From positions 53,778,703-53,842,702 of the forward strand of contig NC_060065.1 of NCBI RefSeq assembly GCF_020283565.1: a stretch of DNA of 64,000 nucleotides, written 5' to 3'. The DNA is from Trifolium pratense (taxonomy: Eukaryota > Streptophyta > Magnoliopsida > Fabales > Fabaceae). This document shows positions 33,717 to 48,700 of the stretch, in pieces. A program made the translations under genes and the position numbers. The stretch's first letter is position 1. Each line of letters starts with the position of its first letter. The notes beneath the pieces are model-generated. The model saw nothing but the letters and a program-made list of their open reading frames with translations, was not told the DNA's origin and did not search any database.

Positions 33717-36567
33717 ATGAGTAGAAAAGTTGTTGATGGGATCAAACCAGAGAAGCCTCCTCTGTCTTATGCCGATCTTCATAACGAGATTACAAAAAAT
33801 GAGGCGGATAAATCTTTAAAAGGTTTTTCGAATCAACAACAGCAAGCAAATTGTAGAAGGGAAAATGAGGAAGATGAGCTTGTTATGCACATGTCAAGTT
33901 TACCAGGTTATTTGGAGAAGGGAGAAAAAATCCCTGAGAAGGCTTTGAATGTTGGGGTTCTTGATTGGACCAGTCTAGAACGTTGGCAGTACAGCAATAA
34001 ACTTGCACCACACAGAAGTAGCCAGAGCTCGACATCTTGTAGTAATACTTCGTCTTCTATTCGTACTGATGAGTTATCTGGTAATTCTAGAAGGAGTCTA
34101 AATTGGTCTCCTTTGCGTCAAAAGAAAATCCCTCCATCAGTGCAATCTCACTCTATGGCCTCTACAAAGCAAGACCATTCTATAGCAGTCAAATCCTCGG
34201 GAGAAAATGTTGGAAATCGTTTGAATCTTGGAGGTAGCAACAGTCATATTGACTTACAAAGAAAATATGTTCGGACTGTTGATCATCTTTCCCGAAACCA
34301 TCCTACTAGCATACTGAAAGGATGTGACAGGAAATATCTACGTCCACATATTATTAAGGAAAGTGGCATCTTGCCAAATGACCGAATTTGCGAGGCAACC
34401 TCATCTGCCAAGTTGGAAATGGGCACTCAAGATGATCAAATGGGAAAAAAAGTGGAGAATTTAAGAGAACAAAATATTGATGCGCATGATATGCTTGGAA
34501 AAAGCAAACCAATTGTTCTTATTTTACCTAGAGACGTCCCTCATAAAAACAATCATTGTGGAGCTCCTGATATGCGAACAACCTTGGATCAGAAGTTAGG
34601 AAGCCATAGTCAAACAAGAATTTCAGTAAATCCCAAGGAACCTTCCTGCACATATCTGAATTGCAATATTGCACACTCCCATTCTCTGCCAGATGAACAT
34701 AGAGAAAACCATTCCCAACCTAAAGAGTCACGTTCCAGTTCCATAGATTCAGATAGTTTCAAAATTCCTGTTTCTACTTCAGAATCTGTACCGATCCGAA
34801 TGAGAATGAGTCCATGCAGATCTAGAAAGGCCGAGGAAAGGAAACACAGCATTGCTGTATCTTCATCTGCAAATGGGCCTCCCACGGAAGTAGACCAGAA
34901 AGTAACTACTGAGAAACCAAGAAGCTCTTCACCTTTCCGTCGATTTAGCTTCAGCATGGGATTCACAAATAAAGTTTCTGGTTGTAAAGAGGTTGCACAT
35001 GTGCCACACCAGAGCTCCATGGCTACACTTAAACCTAGTTCAGAAAATGCGAGAGGTTATTCTAGCTCAAACATTCCTGGCAGTGATAAACCTGGAAATG
35101 ATGACAAACGTAGGTCCAGTCCTTTGAGGAGATTCCTTGATCCACTGGTGAAACCAAAGGCTGCAAACTGCCATCACTCTGCGGAGTTATCTCAAAAAGA
35201 TTCAGAAAATGTGAGAGGTTATGTTGGCTCGAACATTCCAGGCAACAAATCCGGTGTTGCTGGGAAAAGCAGGTCCAGCCCTTTAAGGAGATTACTTGAT
35301 CCACTGCTGAAACCAAAGGCAGCAAACTGCCATCACTCCATAAATTTATTTCAAAAAGAGTCAGTGTCAACAAATAAGAATTGTAGGTCAGGTAATGGGA
35401 AATGTTCCACTATACCGCCAGAGAAAGAATTGGGGAAGGACCAGAGATTTGGTTGCTCCACAGTTAACACTGCAGAATCGTCAAGTGAAGAGAAGAATAT
35501 GCCATCAACGTCTCAAGCTCTACTGAGGATTTCCATGAAGAATGGTCAGCCCCTTTTTACTTTTGCTGTTGGCAACAATAGCAACATTCTTGCTGCCACG
35601 GTGAAGAACTTAACTGTCTCAAGACAAGAGGAATGCAAATGTATCTATACTTTTTTCACCTTTAAAGAGGTTAAAAAGAAGAATGGAAGTCGGACGAATC
35701 ACTCAAGCAAAAGCAAAGGTCCTGATTACGTTCACCACGTCATTGCCCAACTGAAGCTTTCTGATTTGCACTATGATTATTCAAATGGTCAGAACCGTGT
35801 GGATTCTATCACAAAAGAGTTTGTTTTGTTTTCTGTAAAGCTCAAGCAAGGAGATGCTCAGGTGACTGACTATCAGCCAAATGACGAGCTTGCTGCTATA
35901 GTTGTCAAATCACCTAAAGCCGTCAATTATGAGCATCAGAGCAGTTGGCAGAATGAACATCAAGAGGTAACAGCGGTGCTTCCAAGTGGGGTTCATAGTC
36001 TTCCAAGTGATGGTGGACCTTCGTCGTTGATTGAGCGCTGGAAAACTGGCGGATCCTGTGATTGTGGAGGTTGGGATTTGGCTTGTAAACTAAAAATTCT
36101 TGCAAACAAGAATCAAACGTGCAGAACATCAAGAACATCAGAAGCTTATTTTGCAGATCAACATGAGCTTTTCTTCCAGGTATTTTCTCATTGATTAATT
36201 TAAGTTGGGTATCCTTCTATGCATATTCCACGTGAACCTTAGTTGGTTGGTTAGCTTGTAGATAATTGATTACTAAAGTTTCTTTTTTTACCTTAAATGC
36301 TTAATACAGGGGAATGACCAATGTCAAGATAACTGTCCTGTTTTCAATTTTTCCCATTTTGAACCTGGAGTATATTCAATAGCTTTTGGTTCATCGCTTT
36401 CACCCTTGCAAGCGTTCTCCATATGCATAGCAATGGTGGATGGTAAGCTCCCTCATGAACTTTCTGGATCAAGAAACTTCATTGAGGGAAAAGATCGGAG
36501 AGAATCGGCGGACATTCCTGCAAGTTACGTTGCTTATCCTCCAGTCTCTCCAGTTGGAAGGGCCTAA
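33717..36567 (+). CDS. DUF3527-domain protein, 2 coding exons (906 aa)
   Basis: Coding exons 33717-36179 and 36310-36567 join in phase 0 by a GT-AG intron. A 5' UTR intron ending at about 33599 is likely. The N-terminal 600 residues are Ser/Lys/Arg-rich and look disordered, with SSPFRRFSFSMG-type motifs. The DUF3527 domain begins near residue 600 (LLRISMKNGQPLFTFAVGNN) and includes SCDCGGWDLACKL and the C-terminal PLQAFSICIAMVDGKLPHEL. The molecular function of the family is not known. A tandem repeat of about 54 residues starts at 442 and again at 496 (RRSSPLRRFLDPL and SRSSPLRRLLDPL, each with KPKAANCHHS). No membrane segment is seen. The start ATG is the first in frame and begins a clean reading frame. 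Confidence 0.9.
35040..35357 (+). repeat. In-frame tandem duplication inside the DUF3527 gene
   Basis: Unit 1 (35040-35201) and unit 2 (35202-35357) both start TCAGAAAATG and carry the same SPLRR-LDPL-KPKAANCHH-coding core. Unit 2 is six bases shorter overall. The repeat lies in the disordered region, outside DUF3527. Confidence 0.85.
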
Positions 36568-38346
36568 AATTTATGGAGTAAAGCCATTTCTTATGCCTCC
36601 TTGCCATTAAGTGCAGAACATGGGTAACCAGCAAATAAACGTTTTTTTACTAGAGTAGTATGTTATTGATAACTGATGCATAGGTGAGAAAGCCTTGCAA
36701 GTTCGTAACTCCATTGTTAGCTAACAACCAGTTAAAGTGTGAATATCATGAATAAATTGTATTTTTTTATCTTCTAGTATTTCATATTTGTCTCATTCAC
36801 CTTGACCTGGTTGACCAAAACAATAAATCTTGTATTTAGAGTCGTATCATCGAATGGGTAAGTGACCACTTTCAATATGCCTTCTTGAGGTAATGTGATG
36901 TACAAGTGTACTACTACTAAAACTTGATTTTTAAAAGGTAGTTGAGTCCATATGTAAATTTCTGTAATCTCTAGAGTTGAGTCCCATTTGTACCTGTTGT
37001 ATATGATTAGTCAATGAACTCTAGAGATTCAGATACCAATGGCAGTGATATTGAAAGTGCATATGGAACATATAAACAGCAGAGATTGAAAAAGCAAAAA
37101 CCATATATGCTACTAGTCCTCAACGTATGAAATGCCTCTGTTGTTAAATATTACTATTACTGTTACTATTACATTATCTACACAGACAATAGATTAGAAT
37201 TATTAGAAAAGTAGAAGGGGTGAGTAAAACTCGGAAAAGGTTGTACACTTATTTGAATAATAACTTCTGCCCTGAGCTCTGATTTGGTGGATTTTATCAT
37301 TGGAGAAGGACAGCATCTGCAAATATGCGAGATTTCTGTCTAACTTCTCTTGATTTTATGTAAACGTCGGTTATAAAGTTGACTTGGTGGTTAAACGGAG
37401 AAGTTAAAGAGTTGAGTGATACAAAACTTGTGGCTCATATCCACTTAACAATCCTAATGGTGTAAAGTCACTGCGACCCACATTTTCACGACTTTGAGCC
37501 AACAACTCTACTAGATCTCTGGTGCCAATTCCACCATTTGGAAAGCATGCATGTAGTTGACCAGAAGGGAAGCATGCATGTAACTACGAAGTAACAATTG
37601 ATACTAGAATTATTTTGGGAAATCGTTATGTTTTGCATATATAATATCAAATAATAAATAGTTAAATATTTCTAGTTCTTAATTTTAAATTTTGGTTTAT
37701 GACAGTCTTTATAAAATATTTCTTCGCGGTTTAGTCCTTATATTATTTTCCATCAATAATTCTAGTATCAATTGTTAAGTTAACTCATGCCTCTGCTCTG
37801 CTGTTATTTAATATTTTTATTAATTTAAACGTCAAAAGAGACAGAAATAAAAATAATATCACTGGGTGATTAAACTTTTGAAACGTCAAAAGTTAACTCT
37901 TGAACCGTGATTAAACTTTTAAACGTCAAAAGAGACAGAAATAAAAATAATAAAAATGTGGAATCAAACCTAATGCAAGAGTGTCTTTTTGTGTGGATCT
38001 TTGGATCACACCAAAATCCTCAGTCCCACCACATGTTGTTTTTATTGAAAAGTGAACCGCAGCCATATTAGGTGACCAAACCTCTTTTAATAATGGATAA
38101 AATACAATAGTTTAAAAGAGACCATAATAATAGATAGTGACAAAGCAGAGACATAGCTAATAATGCATTGCAGAGAGCAAATGATGCAGAAAGGTGGTGA
38201 TTGACTGATACTACCAAACACATTTCCTTTGAACTTTCTCTCTTCTCTTCATTCTCTGTCCCCTTATCTTTTTCATCCATGAATGGATAGTGGAACAAAA
38301 TAAGAACATAATAAAAGTGTTGCAGTATTCTGCTGCATTTTCAGCA
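36568..38346. other. Intergenic between the DUF3527 and BSK genes
   Basis: The left part is the 3' flank of the DUF3527 gene. A local direct duplication is present: AACGTCAAAAGAGACAGAAA occurs near 37829 and again near 37922. No other gene is seen; the right end holds the BSK promoter and leader. Confidence 0.4.
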
Positions 38347-42090
<3,744 letters not shown>

Positions 42091-42673
42091 GAATTGAATT
42101 GAAATGTATATACAAAATTACAGCGAGTCACTGTAATTTTGACAAATCCTTCGCAATTCCAAACATGCTCAAACTAATAATTGTAATTGTCTTATTTATT
42201 TATGTTTATTAGTTGTGAATCTCAAATTGCTCTTACCTAGTATACCCTCATTATTAATAGTTGATAGTTGATTTATTTAGCTTCCAACAAAACTCCAAAT
42301 TACCTGAAGTTACTCTACCGTGCATAACAAATATCATCGCATGGAGAGAAAGTGCAATTAGGTAGCAAGATAATATAGTCCAATTTTTTTAACAGAGTAA
42401 CAAAATAAACAGAGCATAAAAATCAAGAGTGGTATCAAAAAGGAAGAATGAACTAAAATCACCGAGTAAATTATTCTAGAGTTTTCTATGAGTACATCGA
42501 ACTCATAACAGATATTCAAACTCTTAATAAACTATCTTAGACCTCAACACAGTCATCGGGAAAAAAATAAAGACCTTGCAAAATATTAAATTGAATCTTC
42601 CTCAGGCTGCAACTACTACAATTGTAGTCAGAGCTCATGCCGCAAAATAGAACACCGATATAATATACTTGGA
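42091..42673. other. Convergent intergenic region between BSK and TIM10
   Basis: The two genes converge here, so this stretch holds both 3' UTRs. No additional gene or element was recognised. Confidence 0.4.
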
Positions 42674-44029
42674 TTACACTGGAGGCCTCCCAGAACCAAG
42701 GAGCTGACCAATTAGATTAGTCACCTGAAAACAACAAAAAAGCCACTTTAGACAACAATAATGATTATGGTCAAAATGTGCAGTTTAAAAACCATATTCA
42801 GATTTATTAAAAAAAAAAATATTCAGATCGTAACTTCACAAATTGCTTTGCTTTGAATTGCATCACACTATCAAGGCAATAAACAGTAGAAATCTCAAAA
42901 AGAACACATTTAACAGATGGTAAACCCAACTAAGTCTTAAACATCTAAGAAACTATCTTAGCACGAGAAAAAAGCAACTAAATGTTGAATTTGCAAAAAG
43001 CAATAACTAATATAGACAAAAAAAAAAACTTTCTAGTGACACATTCAATCCAAAAGGAAACATAAGGAACATCTTACATGCCAGTATTTGGAAACACAGC
43101 GGTCAATGCAACTATTTTCACCCATATTTAACTCGGACTCCTTGTACCTGAGCAAATACAGTGACAGACATATCATTAACATCAGATAACTCTTTTGAAT
43201 GAATAAGAAACAACACTTTCTCAAACAGTTAATGTAACTAAAAAAGAGCTTTTACATACTTATTGTCGACACACTTGTTGAAGCAGGACTGGGTCATCCT
43301 GAATGGTAAAAACAAAAAAGTGTAAGCCAAATGAATTATTATGCCACCAACAAATCTTCATTATACTAGCTTGTTGAAAAATCACACGGCAAACACATAA
43401 CAAGATAAACATTCTAGCCGAGTATGTTTGAGCCACTGTGATTTTGCAAAAGCTACATTTTGGAGCTTGAACAAAATTAGAGTGCCATCATGATTTTGGG
43501 ACTGTTTAGATTAGCTTATTTTTGAGCTTATGAAAAATAGCTTATGCAAATAAATAAGCTGTTATGTTAATTTGTAAGTTCTTGCTAGTAAAAATTGTAT
43601 CTTCATAAGCTATTATTTCATAAAATACCTTAACAAACTTATAAATAATACATAAAAGCTTATTTATTGTATAAGTTGTTTTGCATAAGCTCCAATCCAA
43701 ACATGCACTTAATACCAATAGAATTAAAAAGGGCTAATTAAGGTGTGAAGAACCTACTTGTTGAACAATTCAACCCTATACTCCATCTCTTTCTCAGCAA
43801 TTCCAAGCATCTGCTCAATTACCAAATAAATTATTCAAACACAAGAAACAGAAAACAATAAATCTAATAACAATAATAATACCCAGAAATAAAAAATCAA
43901 ACTTGAAATTAAATTGGGAATCAATTTTTCATGCAAAGCATAATGAAGACACAGAAAAATCAAATTCAAGAAAGAGCAGAGAATACCTGCCTGTTCGTTA
44001 TCCAAACCAGCAGGGGGAACTCCGGCCAT
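42674..44029 (-). CDS. TIM10: Mitochondrial import chaperone TIM10, 5 exons
   Basis: Small Tim proteins escort hydrophobic precursors across the mitochondrial intermembrane space to the inner-membrane TIM22 complex. Exons on the minus strand: 43991-44029, 43758-43810, 43260-43298, 43078-43147, 42674-42724; 83 residues, the family length. The twin CX3C motifs (CFNKC and CIDRC) form the two disulfides. EMEYRVELFNK and SELNMGENSCIDRCVSKYW match plant TIM10, which separates it from TIM8, TIM9 and TIM13. The first intron starts with GC (CAG/GCAGGT at 43990-43989) and ends CAG. No phase-0 GT donor exists in the neighbourhood, and the GC choice aligns perfectly with the family. The other introns are GT-AG. 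There is no cleavable presequence, as expected. Confidence 0.93.
43495..43715. repeat. AGCTTATA-rich MITE-like sequence in a TIM10 intron
   Basis: TTTAGATTAGCTTATTTTTG at the left and TGCATAAGCTCCAATCCAAAC at the right resemble inverted ends, with many AGCTTAT motifs between. It lies in intron 2 of TIM10. Family and boundaries are approximate. Confidence 0.4.
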
Positions 44030-44415
44030 TGTAACCTAAAAGAATTGGGATGATGAGAACAATTGAATTACAATTACAATGGAGCCGAGAAAATTATTGA
44101 ATATTGAAAAGTAAAAGGATGATCAAAGATGTAACTCACGAGTGATAGTGTTGATTGTAAGCTGCAAAACTAAACCCTAAAACTTGCAATTCGCTCCAAT
44201 CTCTGATTTAGGGTTTTTGGACCAAACTAAAGTACTACTTATGTCTCAACTTGACGGCACTGTTTTATGTTCTAAAGCCACGTGTTTTAATTTATCTTTT
44301 TCCTTAAAAAAGGATTTTTTTTTGACAAAAAAAAAGGATTTATTTATTTTTTAAAAAGAGTCCCAATAATTTTATATATTAAGTTTCAAGCACACGTTAA
44401 CATTCTCCTAGTTTA

Positions 44416-44801
44416 TACTGTCGCCGTTCTTTTTTATTTATCGTTTTAAAAAAAAAATAACAAATTAAAAAAAATGTATTTTTGCACCTATCTTCCTATT
44501 ATACCATAATTTTAACCCACCAATAAACTCTTTTTTTTCACAAACTTTCTATTCCCAATAAATTTAATATATTCTTGATTCAATTTTTTTTTAATATATT
44601 ATGTAAAAAAAACAAATTTAATATTTTATGTACCAAAAAAAATTAATTTTTAATTTTTTTTAATTTTCCAAATATATAGCATTAATTAGTTTTATTGAAA
44701 GGAGACTATAATAGACAAAATATAATAAATTATCAAAACGATAAATAATTTAAAACAATTTTTTTCTAAAACGACAAATAAAAAGGAACGAAGATGAGTA
44801 G
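44416..44801. mobile_element. Stowaway-like MITE (about 390 bp)
   Basis: The left end contains GTTCTTTTTTATTTATCGTTTT, and the right end carries its complement (AAAACGACAAATAAAAAGGAAC) before GATGAGTAG and TA. This CCGTTCCTTTTTATTTGTCG type of end is common in plant Stowaway elements. Left boundary uncertain. Confidence 0.5.
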
Positions 44802-45025
44802 TAATACTTTTAATTAACATTTTTTGTCAATGGGAATAACTTTAAATTTCCATTTCCAAGAAATTCATAGAAGATCATTGCATCTTAAAAGCTAAAAATT
44901 ATAGGTTGAATGCTTACTTTAAGTCATTGAAGTAGTATTTCTTATCATGATTTTTTGTTTTTACTTTTCATTCAACTCGCGTATATCATTTAAAATTTTA
45001 AATTTTTTTCTTCAATCATGTTTAA

Positions 45026-45290
45026 TACTACGTCCGTCCCTAATTATAAGATCGTGTTTGACCATCGCACATACGCCAATTCACAATTTTGATCACTAAT
45101 ATCTTTAATTTTCTATTAATAAAAATTATAAAAATTTAATATTTTGAAAGTAATTATCAAAACAAATTGAACAAGATATTATATGCTAATATTTACATTT
45201 ATATATTATTAAAAAAATACAGTCAAAACAAGGTAAATGAATATTACATTTTTGTCAAACAAGGTCTTATAATTAGGGACGAAGGTAGTA
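45026..45290. mobile_element. Stowaway MITE (261 bp) with TA duplication
   Basis: Body 45028-45288. The left end CTACGTCCGTCCCTAATTAT and the right end ATAATTAGGGACGAAGGTAG are inverted repeats, flanked on both sides by TA. This is the classic CTCCCTCCGTCCC-type Stowaway (Tc1/mariner-derived) end. No coding capacity. Confidence 0.8.
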
Positions 45291-45291
45291 T

Positions 45292-45731
45292 ATTATATGA
45301 ATCTCTTTTGCAAAAGTTTAAATTATTTTAATAAAAAGATGAACTAAATATGAATTTTTCAGGGACCAAAAAGTGCGAAAAAACTAAAAGCAAAATTCTA
45401 AAAAACTATAGGGACCAAAAACATATTTAACCTTATAAAATATAAGGAAAAAGACAAGTGTACATGTCAAGAAAAAGTACATATAAAGATAGAAGAATTA
45501 AATCCATTCAGCTTACTCTCCCAAAGCAAGTTTCATGGTCAAGAGGTCATTTAATCAGAAGTTTAAATGAAAGAAGCACAAGAACCTCAACACAAATGCG
45601 CAAGGTATATTTCATGATTGACACCAAAATGTTAACATAGTGAAAAACAACTATGCCAGTTGAAAATCTAATCTAAGACACAAGGCATAATGTCGTTAAC
45701 ATAAATCGAAATCCAAAGTCACTACAAAGCA
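45292..45731. other. Downstream flank of the mS34-like gene
   Basis: Contains GGGACCAAAAACATATTTAACC, the complement of the AGGCTTAAATATG-type dispersed repeat end seen near 20.65 kb. The rest is AT-rich 3' flank. No gene is seen. Confidence 0.4.
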
Positions 45732-48700
45732 TTAACTTGCTTGGGTTTCAACTTTTAATCCACTGTCTGTGGAACTTGTCAAGGTTGGTGAGCTTTCTGA
45801 TGCTTTAACTACATTTGGGAGGTACCTCCAACAACGCTTGTGAACTCCGCTAATTTTTTTCGGAGCATCTACTAAAGGCAAACCTGCAATAATATGATAT
45901 CAAAGCATGCCAGAGGACAAATGCTGAAAAATAACTCATTCAATGCACACTCACAATGTTTCATACCATGTCATTGCTACAACAGATTTCATCTAAGAAT
46001 TTATTGAATAGTGAAGCTTCTAAGCTCCACATAAGCAACACATAATTGTCATGATAAGCCAAATTTATGAGATTTATAACAGAACATATATTTTACATGG
46101 AACACAAGTGAAAAAGAAAAAGTTGACCTCAAAGCATTCAAAATTAAGAACATGTTCAAGCTCCTACTTGAGTTCTCTATCAAAAGTCATAAAAATGTGA
46201 GCATTAACGTAATAACACTTGAATGAAAACCCTGCTGATATGCAATACCCTGATTTTTACACACATGAAACATACTACATCTTCATTTTCTAGGTTAGAG
46301 TCTAATCAAATGGAGAAACCCTTAATCTCGAATGAAAACCCAGTCAAAGATGTTTTCAATCATAACTGCTGTGTAGTAGACCCTGTACTTTGAAATCTAA
46401 GACCATTTGCAAGGAGTGGTACTCAGAAGGAACCCAACCTAAGTCAAGCTGAAATATGACAATCTCAGCTGTGCTACTAACTGATAGAAACATGGATCAT
46501 GAAGTGGGCCTTGACTTTAGGCCCAAACCTAAGATATGGAGAGCACGGCTATATAAGTTGTTTCATAGAGAGAAAATAAGGCATCCAAGAATTCTGTTAG
46601 AAAGAATGGGTCACCATCTTGGTGATTGAGGGAAGCCTAGTGCTTTTGTGGCTGCTAGCTACTGCTATGAGTTTGTTATCTTTTCCATTACTCTTTCTCT
46701 TGTAATTGTTCATCCATTCTAATACAATTACAGTGTTTTCATTTCTATTCTACTCATCTTACTGTTTTCATTCATATTATTCATACACGAACCCATCACT
46801 AACATACCATTTACTTTGATGTGTGACTAATATACCATTTTCATAATAAAATTCATAAAACTGTTAAGAACCCGGAAATTAAGAACAGAATCTATAAAAG
46901 AGAAATAGATCAAACAGTGAAACTATAGTGTATTGAATAGAAGATGAACAAAGAAACTGTAGAAAGGAAATAATCCCCAATAAACCCCAGAGCCAAGCTC
47001 CTCAGAGGAGAAAATTCTCTCTGCCTAACCATAGTGGTTCATTCCAATATTCTTTGATACCTTCCACAATTCACTCACCTTACTATTTATACTACTCAAG
47101 CATAACAACTTGCCAACTAAATCTCTTACCCCACTCATTATTTACCATAATATTCTTACAACTCTCTTTATTACATAATATCCCACTGTTACTTATGACC
47201 TCTAATCGGGTCTCTATCAAAAACTGCATGTCATAAAGTCCAAAAAGCTAATGCGCATCAAACTTTTGGAATTTATCTCATCAGCAGAAAATAAGATGCT
47301 CTAGATACAACTGGCATATACTCTGGGTTGTTTTACCGCCTTACATTTCATCAAGCAAATGTTAGTATTCTTTGGTTGGTTATTCATCACTGAAATGACA
47401 AGGATTTCACAACAAGCATATTGAAAATAATTATTTTTCCATTTGAGTTAACCAAGAATCTTTAATAAGTATACAAGTTTGTTTAAAAATGAAGGAATTC
47501 AGAAAATGAAAAGTTGTCTTATAGAATGAACGGTTTGTGGAACACATAAGAAAGTTCTTTCACTAAGGAGTAGTTTATTTCTGGTAATGTGATTCAGAAG
47601 TGTCGGCAGCAGGAATGCATAGGCTAAGGTTTTTATCATGATTGCAATTTATGCAGTCACTTGGCATGTTGATTCATGGTTGCTGAAGCCTATCTGTATT
47701 ATAGTTATGGGAAGGTGTATGTGAGGAAGCATAAGAATAAGAGTAATGGATGATTTGCTAGTGCTATAACGGTTTTAGGGTTTACGGATTAAAAAAATAG
47801 TGATTTTAATAAAAAATAATTTAGAGATTAGTTTTTAGAGATTTTATAGAAAAGTGGAATTTTTTTGGGTTTGTTTATTATAGTAAGAATCACTAAAATA
47901 ATCTTTAGTCTGTTTGGATACAACATGTAAAATGATTTTTTTATTACAAAATAAGTTTCACCTTTTAACTTTTGTTTTCTCTCTCCTCTAAAAAAAATCT
48001 ATTATTTGAGAAGCTACTCTTAACAGCTTCTTTTCTGATTATTTTTAGATTCTGATTTTTTTAAAAATCCGTAACAAACAGATGCCAAACATTTAAAAGT
48101 GATTATTTTTATAAAAAAAATGATTTTTTCCTAAAATAAGCTATAACAAACGGCCTCTAAGTGGGAATGTTGTGACGTGGCCAGGTGGTATTGTTAGGAA
48201 GGGAGAGAATATATATCTGATAGTATATGTAATAGAAGTGTGTGTGAGTAGTGCTTAGAATGGAAATTGGGTTGTTATTCTTGGGAGAGCTTAGGCCTCT
48301 CGGAGTGCCTATTATCCTTTAGATTTTCTGCACTTCGATTTCCCTACACTTAAACTGTAAACATTCACCATAGAATCATCTTGATTCTCAGAGTTACTCA
48401 ATACAGCAGTGTTTACTTCTCTATTTCTAGCTGTCTGATATAATTTTTTCCTAGATACTAAAAAGCTGATTCTATCACTGTATTTCATAAATTTTCTCCA
48501 TATACCATTAAACTCAAACACTTAGATTAGTTTCGTGATATGACTAGCATTAAGACTTCTCTTTGGAGCTCCATTCATATGGTTGTTTCAGGGGAACCTC
48601 TTCACTAATATGGCAAATAAATTTAACTGCTTTGTTTTATTTTAGCTGCCTTTGCTTTTCTATTTAGATAGATTTCTGATCCTTCCATGGGACATACTCT

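Noticed and set aside
34610..35020. Minus-strand frame of 136 codons inside the DUF3527 gene
   Set aside because: It lies antisense to a well-supported coding exon and has no domain or promoter of its own.
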